Positions 7,185 through 15,380 of a stretch of DNA of 64,000 bases are shown here, piece after piece. The DNA is from Clostridiaceae bacterium. Lineage in GTDB: Bacteria > Bacillota > Clostridia > Tissierellales > Sporanaerobacteraceae. The stretch covers positions 62,001 to 126,000 of the forward strand of contig JAHXQP010000024.1 of NCBI GenBank assembly GCA_019391515.1, in the 5' to 3' direction. The notes under the pieces were generated by a model. The model was not told the DNA's origin. It did not search any database and was given only the letters and a program-made list of their open reading frames with translations. The position numbers and the translations under genes are program-made. Numbering within the stretch: position 1 is the stretch's first letter; every line of letters begins with the position of its first letter.

Positions 7185-8555
7185 TTATTCCATTTTAGTT
7201 TTTTTAAGAGCTGCTACTAATAAAGCTGTAACTAAAGCCCCTATAGCTATAGATATTACATATGGTAAAAATCCTTCAACTGCATTTGGAATTGGTAAAA
7301 CAAATATGCCTCCATGTGGTACAGCTAGTTTTACTTTAAATAACATTGTCAATGCTCCTGTTACAGCTGAACCTGCCATTAATGATGGTATAACTCTTAA
7401 TGGATCTGCTGCAGCAAATGGAATAGCTCCTTCAGTTATAAAAGATATTCCTAATACTAATGCCGCTTTTCCTGCTTCTCTTTCTTCTTTAGTAAATTTA
7501 TTTTTAGTCATTAAAGTTGCTATACCTATTCCTAATGGTGGCGTCATACCAGCAGCCATTACTGCTGCCATTACTGATGAAGATTGTCCTGCGGCTATAG
7601 TGCTCACTCCAAAAGCATAAGCAGCTTTATTTACAGGTCCACCCATGTCAAAAGCCATCATAAGACCAAGAACAAGGCCTAAGGCTATTGCACTTCCTTC
7701 TTGGAGATTTTCTAGCCAATTAAATAAGCCAACATTTATTGTTGCTGCTGGTCTACCTACTATATATATCATAAGGAGTCCTACTATTGACGAAGATAAC
7801 AATGGTAGAACTAATACAGGCATAAGCCCTTCCATAGTCTTTGGAAGCTTAATCCACTTCTTCAATAATACTATAGTATATCCAGCTAAAAATCCTGCAA
7901 TAAGTCCACCTAAAAATCCTGCTCCTATTTCAGCTGAAAGCATTCCACCTATCATTCCTGGAACTAGTCCTGGTCTATCGGCTATTGAATATGCTATAAA
8001 TCCTGAAAGTATAGGTATCATAAGAGCAAAAGCTGATCCGCCACCTATTAAACTTAGAGCCCAAGGAAGTGAACCTTCGTTTTCTGCTGCATGTATTCCA
8101 AAAGCAAAAGATAAAGCAATCAATATTCCACCTGCTACAACAAAAGGTATCATATAAGATACTCCTGTCATGAGATGCTGATATGGACCTTTCTTTTTCT
8201 CTTTCCTATTTTCTTTTATTTTTGAAACCTTTTCCACATATTGAGCTTTATCATTTTCTAATCTCATTGCTTTTTCTATCAAACCTTTAGAATTTTTTAT
8301 AGCATCTTGTACTGTTCCTTCTACAATTGGTAGACCTTGAAATTTAGTTTTATCTATTTTTGTATCTACTGCTATTATCACTGCATGAGCTTCTTTTATT
8401 TCTTCATCTGTTATTTCATTCTCTACCCCAATAGAACCATGAGTTTCAACTTTAATGTCAACATTCATTTCCTTTGCTGCCATTTGTAATGCCTCTGCAG
8501 CCATATAGGTGTGCGCAATACCTGTTGGACAAGATGTAACTGCTAAAAGTTTCAT
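7185..8555 (-). CDS. fruA: PTS fructose transporter EIIBC
   Basis: The start is set at 8555 (456 aa) because AAAGGGGGAAAAATC directly precedes that ATG. The EIIB domain is first: MKLLAVTSCPTGIAHT, with phosphocysteine C9. A linker around residues 95-120 leads to EIIC from about 125, with roughly nine membrane segments and GGPVNKAAYAFG and FITEGAIPFAAADP. It takes up fructose with concomitant phosphorylation to fructose-1-phosphate. EIIA is a separate gene 19 bp upstream, so the three-domain FruA of some species is split here. It is the last gene of fruR-fruK-EIIA-EIIBC. Confidence 0.93.
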   Translation of the reverse strand: MKLLAVTSCPTGIAHTYMAAEALQMAAKEMNVDIKVETHGSIGVENEITDEEIKEAHAVIIAVDTKIDKTKFQGLPIVEGTVQDAIKNSKGLIEKAMRLENDKAQYVEKVSKIKENRKEKKKGPYQHLMTGVSYMIPFVVAGGILIALSFAFGIHAAENEGSLPWALSLIGGGSAFALMIPILSGFIAYSIADRPGLVPGMIGGMLSAEIGAGFLGGLIAGFLAGYTIVLLKKWIKLPKTMEGLMPVLVLPLLSSSIVGLLMIYIVGRPAATINVGLFNWLENLQEGSAIALGLVLGLMMAFDMGGPVNKAAYAFGVSTIAAGQSSSVMAAVMAAGMTPPLGIGIATLMTKNKFTKEEREAGKAALVLGISFITEGAIPFAAADPLRVIPSLMAGSAVTGALTMLFKVKLAVPHGGIFVLPIPNAVEGFLPYVISIAIGALVTALLVAALKKTKME

Positions 8556-8574
8556 GATTTTTCCCCCTTTTCTT

Positions 8575-9021
8575 TTATTTTTCAAAAGCTTTAATTATGT
8601 CATCATAATTTTCAGCCTCCATTATGGCTTGTCTAACTTCATTATGCATAAGCCTTCTTGAAATATAACTTAAAACTTTTAAATGTATGTCATCAAGTTT
8701 TTCAGGAACTGCTATTAAAAATATTAAATGTGCTGGCTTTCCATCCATAGAATCAAAATCGACCCCATTTTTACTTATTCCAAAAGCTATAGCTGCTTCA
8801 GTTACAAATTCACTTTTCCCATGAGGTATACCTATCCCATAGCCAATACCAGTAGAAAATTCTTCTTCTCTTTTCATAACTGCTATTTTAAATTTATCTT
8901 TATCTTCAATTACATTATCTTTAAAAAGCATTTCTATTAATTCATCTATTACCTCTTCTTTTGTTAATCCTTCCAAATTGAAAGATATTCTATCTTTTGT
9001 TAAAAGCTCTTTAATATTCAT
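8575..9021 (-). CDS. PTS fructose EIIA component
   Basis: This 148-aa EIIA of the mannitol/fructose (PTS_EIIA_2) family carries the phospho-histidine H67 in GIGIPHGKS. It accepts phosphate from HPr and passes it to Cys9 of the EIIB domain encoded just downstream. The family C-terminal region (PAHLIFLIAVPE) is present. The ATG at 9021 has a GGGGGAG ribosome site. A stand-alone EIIA is common in Clostridia. Confidence 0.93.
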   Translation of the reverse strand: MNIKELLTKDRISFNLEGLTKEEVIDELIEMLFKDNVIEDKDKFKIAVMKREEEFSTGIGYGIGIPHGKSEFVTEAAIAFGISKNGVDFDSMDGKPAHLIFLIAVPEKLDDIHLKVLSYISRRLMHNEVRQAIMEAENYDDIIKAFEK

Positions 9022-9044
9022 GTCGCTCCCCCTTTCTATGATAG

Positions 9045-9968
9045 TTATATTATTTTAACATCTTTTACAATTTTATTTATTAATAATTTATCTGGTTTTT
9101 TTGTACCTTCTGTCATAACTTTAGAAACTGCACAAGCTGTGGCCAATTTTAATGTATCAACATCATTTAATTGATTTTTCATAGCATAAGCTAATGCCGC
9201 TACCATGGCATCCCCTGCTCCTACTGTACTCTTAACAGGAACTTTAAAACTTTCAGAAAAAAAGCTGCTCTCTTCAGTTATATATAATGCTCCTTTACTA
9301 CCTAATGATATTAAAACCTTCTTTATACCTGTATCTACCAAACGTTTTCCTCCATTTAAAATAGAATCCATATCATTTTCATCTATTTCCATGACCTTTT
9401 TTAACTCATATATATTAGGCTTTATAGCATATGGAATAGATTTCATTCCATAATATAAAGGTTCCCCATCCGCATCTAGTACTACTTTTGCTCTTTTTTC
9501 CTTTAGTTTTTCTATTATATACCCATAGGAATGGGAATCTATACCTTCTGGTAAACTACCAGAAATGACTACTATATCCTCCTCTTTTACAAAGAATAAA
9601 AAATAACTTAAAAAATTGTCCAAATCTTTCATAGTTATTTTAAATCCTCTATCATTTATATCTGTTAGGATATTGTTAATTTTTTCTATTATTTTTATAT
9701 TGGTCCTATTTTCACCAGATATAATATGAAAATTAGTGTCTATTCCCAAGTTTGTTAGATATTTTAGAAAAAAATCAGAATTTTCTTTTCCTAATATTCC
9801 AGTACATATACTTCTAGTATTTAATGAACATAATACTTTAGAAACATTTATCCCTTTTCCACCTACATCTACTCTAGAATTTAATATTCTATTTACTTCC
9901 CCTTTTTTTAGCTCTTCCACTATTATAGTTTTATCTATAGCTGGATTTAACGTTACAGTATAAATCAT
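9045..9968 (-). CDS. fruK: 1-phosphofructokinase
   Basis: The 307-aa PfkB-family sugar kinase starts MIYTVTLNPAIDKTI with the N-terminal substrate-binding motif, has the VGGKGINVSKVL glycine motif, and near the end STVGAGDAMVAALAYA with catalytic Asp about residue 253. It phosphorylates fructose-1-phosphate to fructose-1,6-bisphosphate for glycolysis. It lies between the fruR regulator and the PTS genes with short gaps, so the four genes form one operon. Length is normal. Tagatose-6-phosphate kinase is a related alternative, but the context favours fruK. Confidence 0.92.
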   Translation of the reverse strand: MIYTVTLNPAIDKTIIVEELKKGEVNRILNSRVDVGGKGINVSKVLCSLNTRSICTGILGKENSDFFLKYLTNLGIDTNFHIISGENRTNIKIIEKINNILTDINDRGFKITMKDLDNFLSYFLFFVKEEDIVVISGSLPEGIDSHSYGYIIEKLKEKRAKVVLDADGEPLYYGMKSIPYAIKPNIYELKKVMEIDENDMDSILNGGKRLVDTGIKKVLISLGSKGALYITEESSFFSESFKVPVKSTVGAGDAMVAALAYAMKNQLNDVDTLKLATACAVSKVMTEGTKKPDKLLINKIVKDVKII

Positions 9969-9986
9969 TTTTTTCCTCCCTTGAGC

Positions 9987-10742
9987 TTAAGTTAAAACTT
10001 TAATTCCACACTTTTCGTAGTATTCAACTTCTTCTTCTGGTCTTTCATTATTGGTAATTATATAATCCAGTTCATCTAAACTACATATTACAGAAGAATA
10101 CACTTGACTAAATTTAGACTCATCTACTAAAAGATATACTTGACTTGTTGCATCTATCATAGCTTGTTTAATCACTGCTTCATCTAATGTTGGAGTAGTT
10201 ACTCCATATTTTATGGATAATCCATTAGCTCCTAGAAAAGTTTTATTTACTCTAAATTGTTTTATAGTTCTTTCTGTTATAGGCCCTACTTGTGCTTTTG
10301 TATTAATTCTAACGGTACCACCAGTATTTATTACCTCTATGTCTTCCCTATTGGCTAATTCATAAGTTAATACAATTGAATTAGTAATTATAGTTATACC
10401 CTTTGCTTTTAAATATTTAGATATATAATAAGTAGTCGTTCCTGAATCTATAATTATAGTATCTCCATCTTCAATTTGGCTTGCAGCTATTCTGCCTATT
10501 CTATCTTTTTCTACCGCATATTTATCTTGTTTTTCTAAAAAAGTATCTTCTAACTTATTAATACTTTTAGATACAGCTCCTCCATGGGTTCTCAATATTT
10601 TCCCTGATTTCTCAAGCTCTACTAAATCCCTTCTAATTGTTGATTCTGATACATTAAACCTTTTCGTAAGCCCAGATACTTTAACGCTCTCACCTTTTTT
10701 TATTATTTCTATTATTTTCATGCGACGTTCTTCTGCAAACAT
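9987..10742 (-). CDS. fruR: DeoR-family fructose operon repressor
   Basis: The ATG at 10742 (251 aa) follows AGAGAGGTG. A frame open to 10781 lacks a ribosome site and would overlap the operator region. The N terminus EERRMKIIEIIKKGESVKVSGLTKRFNVSESTIRRDLVELEKSGKI is a DeoR helix-turn-helix. The rest is the DeoR sensor domain (GTTTYYISKYL, FLGANGLS, DESKF) that binds a phosphorylated sugar, here presumably fructose-1-phosphate. As first gene of the operon it probably represses itself; direct repeats overlap its promoter. Confidence 0.88.
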   Translation of the reverse strand: MFAEERRMKIIEIIKKGESVKVSGLTKRFNVSESTIRRDLVELEKSGKILRTHGGAVSKSINKLEDTFLEKQDKYAVEKDRIGRIAASQIEDGDTIIIDSGTTTYYISKYLKAKGITIITNSIVLTYELANREDIEVINTGGTVRINTKAQVGPITERTIKQFRVNKTFLGANGLSIKYGVTTPTLDEAVIKQAMIDATSQVYLLVDESKFSQVYSSVICSLDELDYIITNNERPEEEVEYYEKCGIKVLT

Positions 10743-10804
10743 ATATACACCTCTCTGATTGCTTATAATTGTTTTGTCCATTTAAATAGTTTGTAATGAC
10801 TGAC

Positions 10805-10823
10805 TATGATTGTTTATGATTGT
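10805..10823. promoter_or_regulatory. Direct-repeat operator for FruR
   Basis: TATGATTGT occurs twice at 10-bp spacing (10805-10813 and 10815-10823), overlapping the -10 and start region of the fru promoter. DeoR-family repressors typically bind such short direct repeats. Assignment to FruR is inferred from position. Confidence 0.6.
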
Positions 10824-10847
10824 ATTTAACTTTTAAAGATTTGTCAA
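10819..10847 (-). promoter_or_regulatory. Sigma-A promoter of the fru operon
   Basis: On the minus strand TTGACA (10847-10842), a 17-bp spacer and TACAAT (10824-10819) give a near-consensus promoter about 75 bp before fruR. Confidence 0.8.
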
Positions 10848-10865
10848 GGGAATTTCATGAAAAAT

Positions 10866-10897
10866 AAAAACTGTTAAGTAAAAACTTAACAGTTTTT
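10866..10897 (-). terminator. Terminator of the cbpA-like/clpB operon
   Basis: A 14-bp perfect stem (10866-10879 with 10884-10897) and an AAAA loop sit 3 bp after the clpB stop codon, with flanking A and T runs. Confidence 0.88.
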
Positions 10898-10899
10898 AT

Positions 10900-13482
10900 T
10901 TACTCTATATTAAATTTAAATTTCTCATTTTCTACTTCCACTACTATATTATCCTTATCTTTTACCTCACCAGCTATAATCTTTTTCCCTAATTCAGTTT
11001 CTATTTCTCTTTGTAAAAATCTTTTTACTGGCCTTGCACCATATTGGAATGAATAAGCTCTATCTAGTACCAACTCTTTTGCTTCATCTGTTAGTTCTAT
11101 AACAATTTGTCTGTTTTTCAGTTTATATTGAATATCTTTAAGTTGTAAATCTATAATCTTAAATATCTCGTTCCTTCCTAAAGGTTTAAACATAACTACT
11201 TCATCTATACGGTTTAAAAACTCTGGCTTAAAAGTTCTTCTCATCTCTTCTCTTACTCTTTCTCTTGCTTCTTCACTTATTTCCTCATCTTCTTCTAAAC
11301 CTTCTAGCAAATAAGAAGAACCTAGATTAGAAGTCATTATTATAACTGTATTCTTAAAGTCCACAATTCTTCCTTGATTGTCTGTAAGCCTTCCATCATC
11401 TAATACTTGAAGTAATATATTAAATACATCTGGATGGGCTTTTTCTATTTCATCAAACAATATTACAGAATAAGGCTTTCTTCTTACTGCTTCTGTAAGC
11501 TGTCCACCTTCATCATAGCCTACATATCCAGGAGGAGCTCCAATAAGCCTTGATACTGAAAACTTCTCCATATATTCACTCATATCAATCCTTATCATAT
11601 TTCTTTCATCATCAAATAGTGTTTCTGTTAGAGACTTAGCTAACTCAGTCTTTCCTACCCCTGTTGGACCTAAAAATATGAAGCTTCCTACAGGTCTATT
11701 GAAAGATTTCAGTCCTGCCCTTGCCCTAATAACTGCATCTGAAACACTTTTCACTGCTTCATTTTGACCTACTACCCTTTTATGAAGTATATTTTCTAAG
11801 TTAAGAAGTTTTTCTTTTTCACTTTCTACTAATCTGGTTACAGGAATTCCTGTCCACTTAGATACTACTTCCGCAATTTCTTCTTCAGTTACTTCTTCTT
11901 TCAACATTCTATCTTCATTCTTATTTAACTCTTTAGTCTTTTCCAGTTCCTTTTCAAGTTCTGGCAATTTTCCATATTTTAATACTGATAGTTTTTCTAA
12001 ATCATATTCCCTTTCAGCTTCTTCTATTTCTCTTTTAGTATTATCTATTTCTTCTTTTATATCTTTTACTTTTTTTATATCTTCTTTTTCTTCTTCCCAT
12101 TGTGCTTTCTTATGCTCATATTCTTCCTTAAAATCGGATAACTCTTTTTCTAGCTTTCCCAATCTTTCTAAAGAACCTTCATCTGTCTCTTTCTTTAGAG
12201 CTTCCCTTTCAATTTCAAGTTGCATAATCCTTCTTCTTATTTCATCTAATTCTACAGGCATACTATCTATTTCTGTCCTTATCATAGCTGAAGCTTCATC
12301 CATTAAATCTATTGCCTTATCTGGTAAAAATCTATCTGATATATACCTATCTGACAAAGTAGCACAAGCTATTACAGCACTATCTGATATACGTATACCA
12401 TGGTGAATTTCATATTTCTCTTTAAGTCCCCTCAAAATAGCTATAGTATCCTCTACATCTGGTTCATCTACTAATACTTTTTGAAATCTCCTTTCAAGAG
12501 CCGCATCCTTTTCTATATACTGTCTATATTCATCAAGAGTCGTTGCCCCTATACAATGAAGTTCTCCCCTTGCAAGCATAGGTTTTAAAATATTTGAAGC
12601 ATCCATTGCTCCTTCTGCTGCCCCTGCACCTACTATGGTGTGAATTTCATCAATAAATAATATTATTTCTCCCTCTGATTTTTCTACTTCTTTCAAAACT
12701 GACTTCAGTCTTTCTTCAAATTCTCCTCTAAACTTTGCTCCTGCTACCAATGAACCCATATCTAGTTCAAATATAGTTTTATCTTTAAGTCCTTCTGGCA
12801 CATCACCATTAACTATTCTTTGAGCCAATCCTTCTACTATAGCAGTTTTCCCAACTCCTGGCTCTCCTATTAAAACCGGATTATTTTTAGTCCTTCTTGA
12901 AAGGATTCTAATTGTATTTCTAATTTCATCATCTCTTCCTATAACAGGATCTAATTTTCCATCTTTAGCTTCCTTAACTAAATCCCTTCCATATTGTTTT
13001 AATGGATTATAAGTTCCTTCTGGATTGTCTAAATTAACACTTTGATTTCCTCTTATCTTTTTTAATTCTTCCATAATTCTTTCAAGATTGATATTATATT
13101 TTTTAAGGATTTTTTCAGAAGAAATTCCTCTTTCTTTAAGCATAGATATAAATAAATGTTCTACACTAATAAATTGATCTCCAAGTTTTTCAGCTTCATC
13201 TTCTGCTCTTAAAAGTATTTTTGCAAAAGCCCTGCTATTATAAAGAGAATTGGAACCATACTGTTTTGGAAGATTGTCTACAGCCCTTTTTACATCTTCC
13301 CTTATTAAATCTATATTTTCTCCCATATTGTTTATAAGTTTTGGAATAAGTCCATTCCTGTCTTCAATAAGGGCTAAAAGTAGATGTAAATCTTCAACTT
13401 GAGGATTTTCATATTTTATAGCTAATTCCTGAGATCTACCTATGGCTTCTTGGCTTTTTTGAGTGAATCTTTCCATATCCAT
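10900..13482 (-). CDS. clpB: ClpB disaggregase
   Basis: The 860-aa Hsp100 protein has all ClpB parts. A Clp N-domain ([17 protein letters not shown]) opens it. The first AAA+ module has [15 protein letters not shown] near residue 205 and FIDEIHT. A long coiled-coil M domain from about 400 to 530 distinguishes ClpB from ClpA/C. The second AAA+ module has [12 protein letters not shown] near 600 and [22 protein letters not shown]. With DnaK it resolubilises aggregated proteins in the cytoplasm. A GGGTGAT ribosome site precedes the ATG. It is cotranscribed with a J-protein 11 bp upstream, and the operon has a CtsR box. Confidence 0.97.
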   Translation of the reverse strand: MDMERFTQKSQEAIGRSQELAIKYENPQVEDLHLLLALIEDRNGLIPKLINNMGENIDLIREDVKRAVDNLPKQYGSNSLYNSRAFAKILLRAEDEAEKLGDQFISVEHLFISMLKERGISSEKILKKYNINLERIMEELKKIRGNQSVNLDNPEGTYNPLKQYGRDLVKEAKDGKLDPVIGRDDEIRNTIRILSRRTKNNPVLIGEPGVGKTAIVEGLAQRIVNGDVPEGLKDKTIFELDMGSLVAGAKFRGEFEERLKSVLKEVEKSEGEIILFIDEIHTIVGAGAAEGAMDASNILKPMLARGELHCIGATTLDEYRQYIEKDAALERRFQKVLVDEPDVEDTIAILRGLKEKYEIHHGIRISDSAVIACATLSDRYISDRFLPDKAIDLMDEASAMIRTEIDSMPVELDEIRRRIMQLEIEREALKKETDEGSLERLGKLEKELSDFKEEYEHKKAQWEEEKEDIKKVKDIKEEIDNTKREIEEAEREYDLEKLSVLKYGKLPELEKELEKTKELNKNEDRMLKEEVTEEEIAEVVSKWTGIPVTRLVESEKEKLLNLENILHKRVVGQNEAVKSVSDAVIRARAGLKSFNRPVGSFIFLGPTGVGKTELAKSLTETLFDDERNMIRIDMSEYMEKFSVSRLIGAPPGYVGYDEGGQLTEAVRRKPYSVILFDEIEKAHPDVFNILLQVLDDGRLTDNQGRIVDFKNTVIIMTSNLGSSYLLEGLEEDEEISEEARERVREEMRRTFKPEFLNRIDEVVMFKPLGRNEIFKIIDLQLKDIQYKLKNRQIVIELTDEAKELVLDRAYSFQYGARPVKRFLQREIETELGKKIIAGEVKDKDNIVVEVENEKFKFNIE

Positions 13483-13493
13483 TTATATCACCC

Positions 13494-14420
13494 CTATTCT
13501 CTTGGATTATAATTTGAAATATCACTTAACTTTTCATAGAGTTCTTTTTGCTCTTCTGTTAAATGTGGCGGATTTACTATAGCTATTTCTATATATAAAT
13601 CTCCTGTATTTCCTTTCATATCTTTGTATCCACTTCTTGGTATCCTTATTTTTTTACCACTTTCTATACCACTAGGTATCTTAATTTTTATTTTTCCCGA
13701 TAGTGTCTCTACTAATACTTCAATGCCAAAAACCGCTTCCCAAGGCAGTATTTTCACTCTAGTGATTATATCCAATCCATCTAGTTTAAATTTAGCATCT
13801 TCTAAAACATTGACCTTTAGATATAGATCTACATTGGTGCCTATTTTATTACCATTTATCTTTATTTTTTTACCTGGAAGAATACCCTTTGGTATATTTA
13901 CTGAAATAGTTTTAGTATCATTCCCTATTCTAAAAGATACCCTCTTTTTAGTCCCTTTATAGGCTTCTCTTAGGGATATACTAATTTCACTTTCTATCTT
14001 TTGTTTTGGTTCATTGTAGAAGTTTTGTCTCCTTCCACCCTTACCAAATAAATCACTTATTCCAAAATCTTCTCCTCCAAAGAACATATTAAAAAAGTCA
14101 CTAAAATCCCCGGTATTAGTCGTATAGGTATAACTTCGTCCGTTTCCAAAGTTGTCAAATCCAAATTGGGAGGGATCAAAGTTTTGACCATTAGCAAAGT
14201 TGCCACTACTACCGAACATATCATATTTCTTCCTTTTCTGTTCATCTCCCAATACTTCATAGGCTTCATTGACATCTTTAAATTTCTCTTGTGCACTTTT
14301 ATCTCCTGAATTTAAATCTGGATGATATTTTTTAGCTAACTTTCTATAAGCTTTTTTAATCTCTTTTTGATCTGCGCTTTTATCTACTCCTAGTATTTTA
14401 TAATAATCTTTATATTCCAA
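13494..14420 (-). CDS. DnaJ-family J-domain protein (CbpA-like, no zinc finger)
   Basis: The 308-aa protein opens with a J domain ([23 protein letters not shown] at residues 33-35), followed by a Gly/Phe/Asn-rich linker ([16 protein letters not shown]) and a DnaJ C-terminal substrate-binding domain with [20 protein letters not shown]. The four CxxCxGxG zinc repeats of true DnaJ are absent, so it is a type II J-protein. It would stimulate DnaK ATPase and hand substrates to DnaK/ClpB, and clpB is the next gene. An AGGAGG ribosome site and a CtsR box precede it. Confidence 0.88.
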   Translation of the reverse strand: MEYKDYYKILGVDKSADQKEIKKAYRKLAKKYHPDLNSGDKSAQEKFKDVNEAYEVLGDEQKRKKYDMFGSSGNFANGQNFDPSQFGFDNFGNGRSYTYTTNTGDFSDFFNMFFGGEDFGISDLFGKGGRRQNFYNEPKQKIESEISISLREAYKGTKKRVSFRIGNDTKTISVNIPKGILPGKKIKINGNKIGTNVDLYLKVNVLEDAKFKLDGLDIITRVKILPWEAVFGIEVLVETLSGKIKIKIPSGIESGKKIRIPRSGYKDMKGNTGDLYIEIAIVNPPHLTEEQKELYEKLSDISNYNPRE

Positions 14421-14454
14421 TCAATATACCTCCTTTATAATAAACCCGCTCATA

Positions 14455-14471
14455 TCTGACCTTCTCTGACC
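14455..14471. promoter_or_regulatory. CtsR operator before the J-protein/clpB operon
   Basis: On the minus strand two heptads GGTCAGA are separated by GAA, just after the predicted transcription start. The CtsR consensus is (A/G)GTCAAA-NAN-(A/G)GTCAAA, so each heptad differs at one position (G for A at position 6). Heat-shock control by CtsR fits clpB. Confidence 0.75.
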
Positions 14472-14480
14472 TTTATCTTT

Positions 14481-14509
14481 ATTATATGGCTTTTAAAAAG
14501 AAAAATCAA
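14481..14509 (-). promoter_or_regulatory. Promoter of the J-protein/clpB operon
   Basis: TTGATT (14509-14504), a 17-bp spacer and TATAAT (14486-14481) on the minus strand lie directly upstream of the CtsR operator, so a bound repressor would block initiation. Confidence 0.75.
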
Positions 14510-14612
14510 TAATAAATACAAAGAAATGGGAAAAACCAATATTAGCTTTTCCCATTAAATTTATTTTTATATCTTGCAAAATAATATTAGATACTTATGT
14601 AATTTTTTATAT

Positions 14613-14753
14613 TTAATTTCTTTCTTCTTCATAGTATTCCAATATGGCCTCATCTAATTCTTCACTTATTTTTAAAACTTCTTTAGTATTGATATTTTTT
14701 AAATTTACCTTCTGGTTTAATTTCTCCCTTATTTTTTCAACCTTATCTAACAC
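14613..14753 (-). CDS. Spo0E-like aspartyl-phosphate phosphatase (46 aa)
   Basis: This short frame translates to a 46-residue protein from GTG at 14753, 5 bp after a GGGGGAG ribosome site. It has the Spo0E family pattern: a first helix KVEKIREKLNQKVNL, a loop, then KISEELDEAILEYYEE, which contains the S-x-E-L-D core with the Asp needed to dephosphorylate Spo0A~P. Spo0E proteins delay sporulation. It is divergent from an XRE regulator with 155 bp between them. Length and motif fit well; activity is inferred. Confidence 0.8.
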   Translation of the reverse strand: MLDKVEKIREKLNQKVNLKNINTKEVLKISEELDEAILEYYEEERN

Positions 14754-14908
14754 CAGACTCCCCCCATATAATTTCTTTTTATTATTAATTTTTTACTTAT
14801 ATAATAGAATAGCGTTTTTTGTGCAAATTGGCAAGTATTTTTTTATGCTAATAGCTTATTTCGTTGTAAATAGTAAAATAATACAGTTAATCATGAGGAG
14901 TGGAGTAT

Positions 14909-15322
14909 ATGGACAAAAAAGAAAAAGATTTAAACTTTATAGAGATAGGAGCAAGAATAAGAGCAGAACGAGAAAGGTTAAATTTAACTAGAGAAAAACT
15001 TGCAGAAATTATTGGATTGTCTCCTTTTTATATAGGTCAAATAGAGAGAGGGGATAGGAAAATGAGCGTTGACACCTTGGTTAAAATATCTAATTCTCTT
15101 CATGTATCTGTAGATTATATATTGAAAGGGTATAGTTCAAATGATACTAATTTAAATACGCAAACAAATTTTTATGTTTTAGAATCTGATGAAAAAAATT
15201 ATAAAGAAATACTTGATGATGATATAAAAGAATTGTTTACTATTTTACAACGCTGTTCAAAAACAGAAATTAATTTAATAAAAGACATGATTAAACTAAT
15301 TCTTCCTTACTTAAATAAATGA
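14909..15322 (+). CDS. XRE-family transcriptional regulator
   Basis: The ATG at 14909 (137 aa) is 8 bp after GAGGAG, and the upstream in-frame GTG at 14900 overlaps that ribosome site. Residues about 12-66 are a Cro/C1 helix-turn-helix: IGARIRAERERLNLTREKLAEIIGLSPFYIGQIERGDRKMSVDTLVKISNSLHV, the SinR/Xre type. The C-terminal half (ELFTILQRCSKTEINLIKDMIKLIL) looks like a helical oligomerisation segment. It may control itself or the divergent Spo0E-like gene; no operator was identified. Confidence 0.85.
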   Translation: MDKKEKDLNFIEIGARIRAERERLNLTREKLAEIIGLSPFYIGQIERGDRKMSVDTLVKISNSLHVSVDYILKGYSSNDTNLNTQTNFYVLESDEKNYKEILDDDIKELFTILQRCSKTEINLIKDMIKLILPYLNK

Positions 15323-15338
15323 AGTGGAAGATTAAATC

Positions 15339-15380
15339 AACAAATTAAAAAGGTCTAGATCTAGACCTTTTTAATTTGTT
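15339..15380. terminator. 42-bp palindromic bidirectional terminator
   Basis: The sequence is a perfect palindrome of 21-bp arms centred between 15359 and 15360, with A runs on one side and T runs on the other. It separates the converging XRE and ABC permease genes and includes the permease stop codon at 15371-15373. Confidence 0.85.

Noticed and set aside
15339..15380. Perfect palindrome as an operator of the XRE regulator
   Set aside because: It lies at the converging ends of two genes with A/T runs, so a bidirectional terminator explains it.
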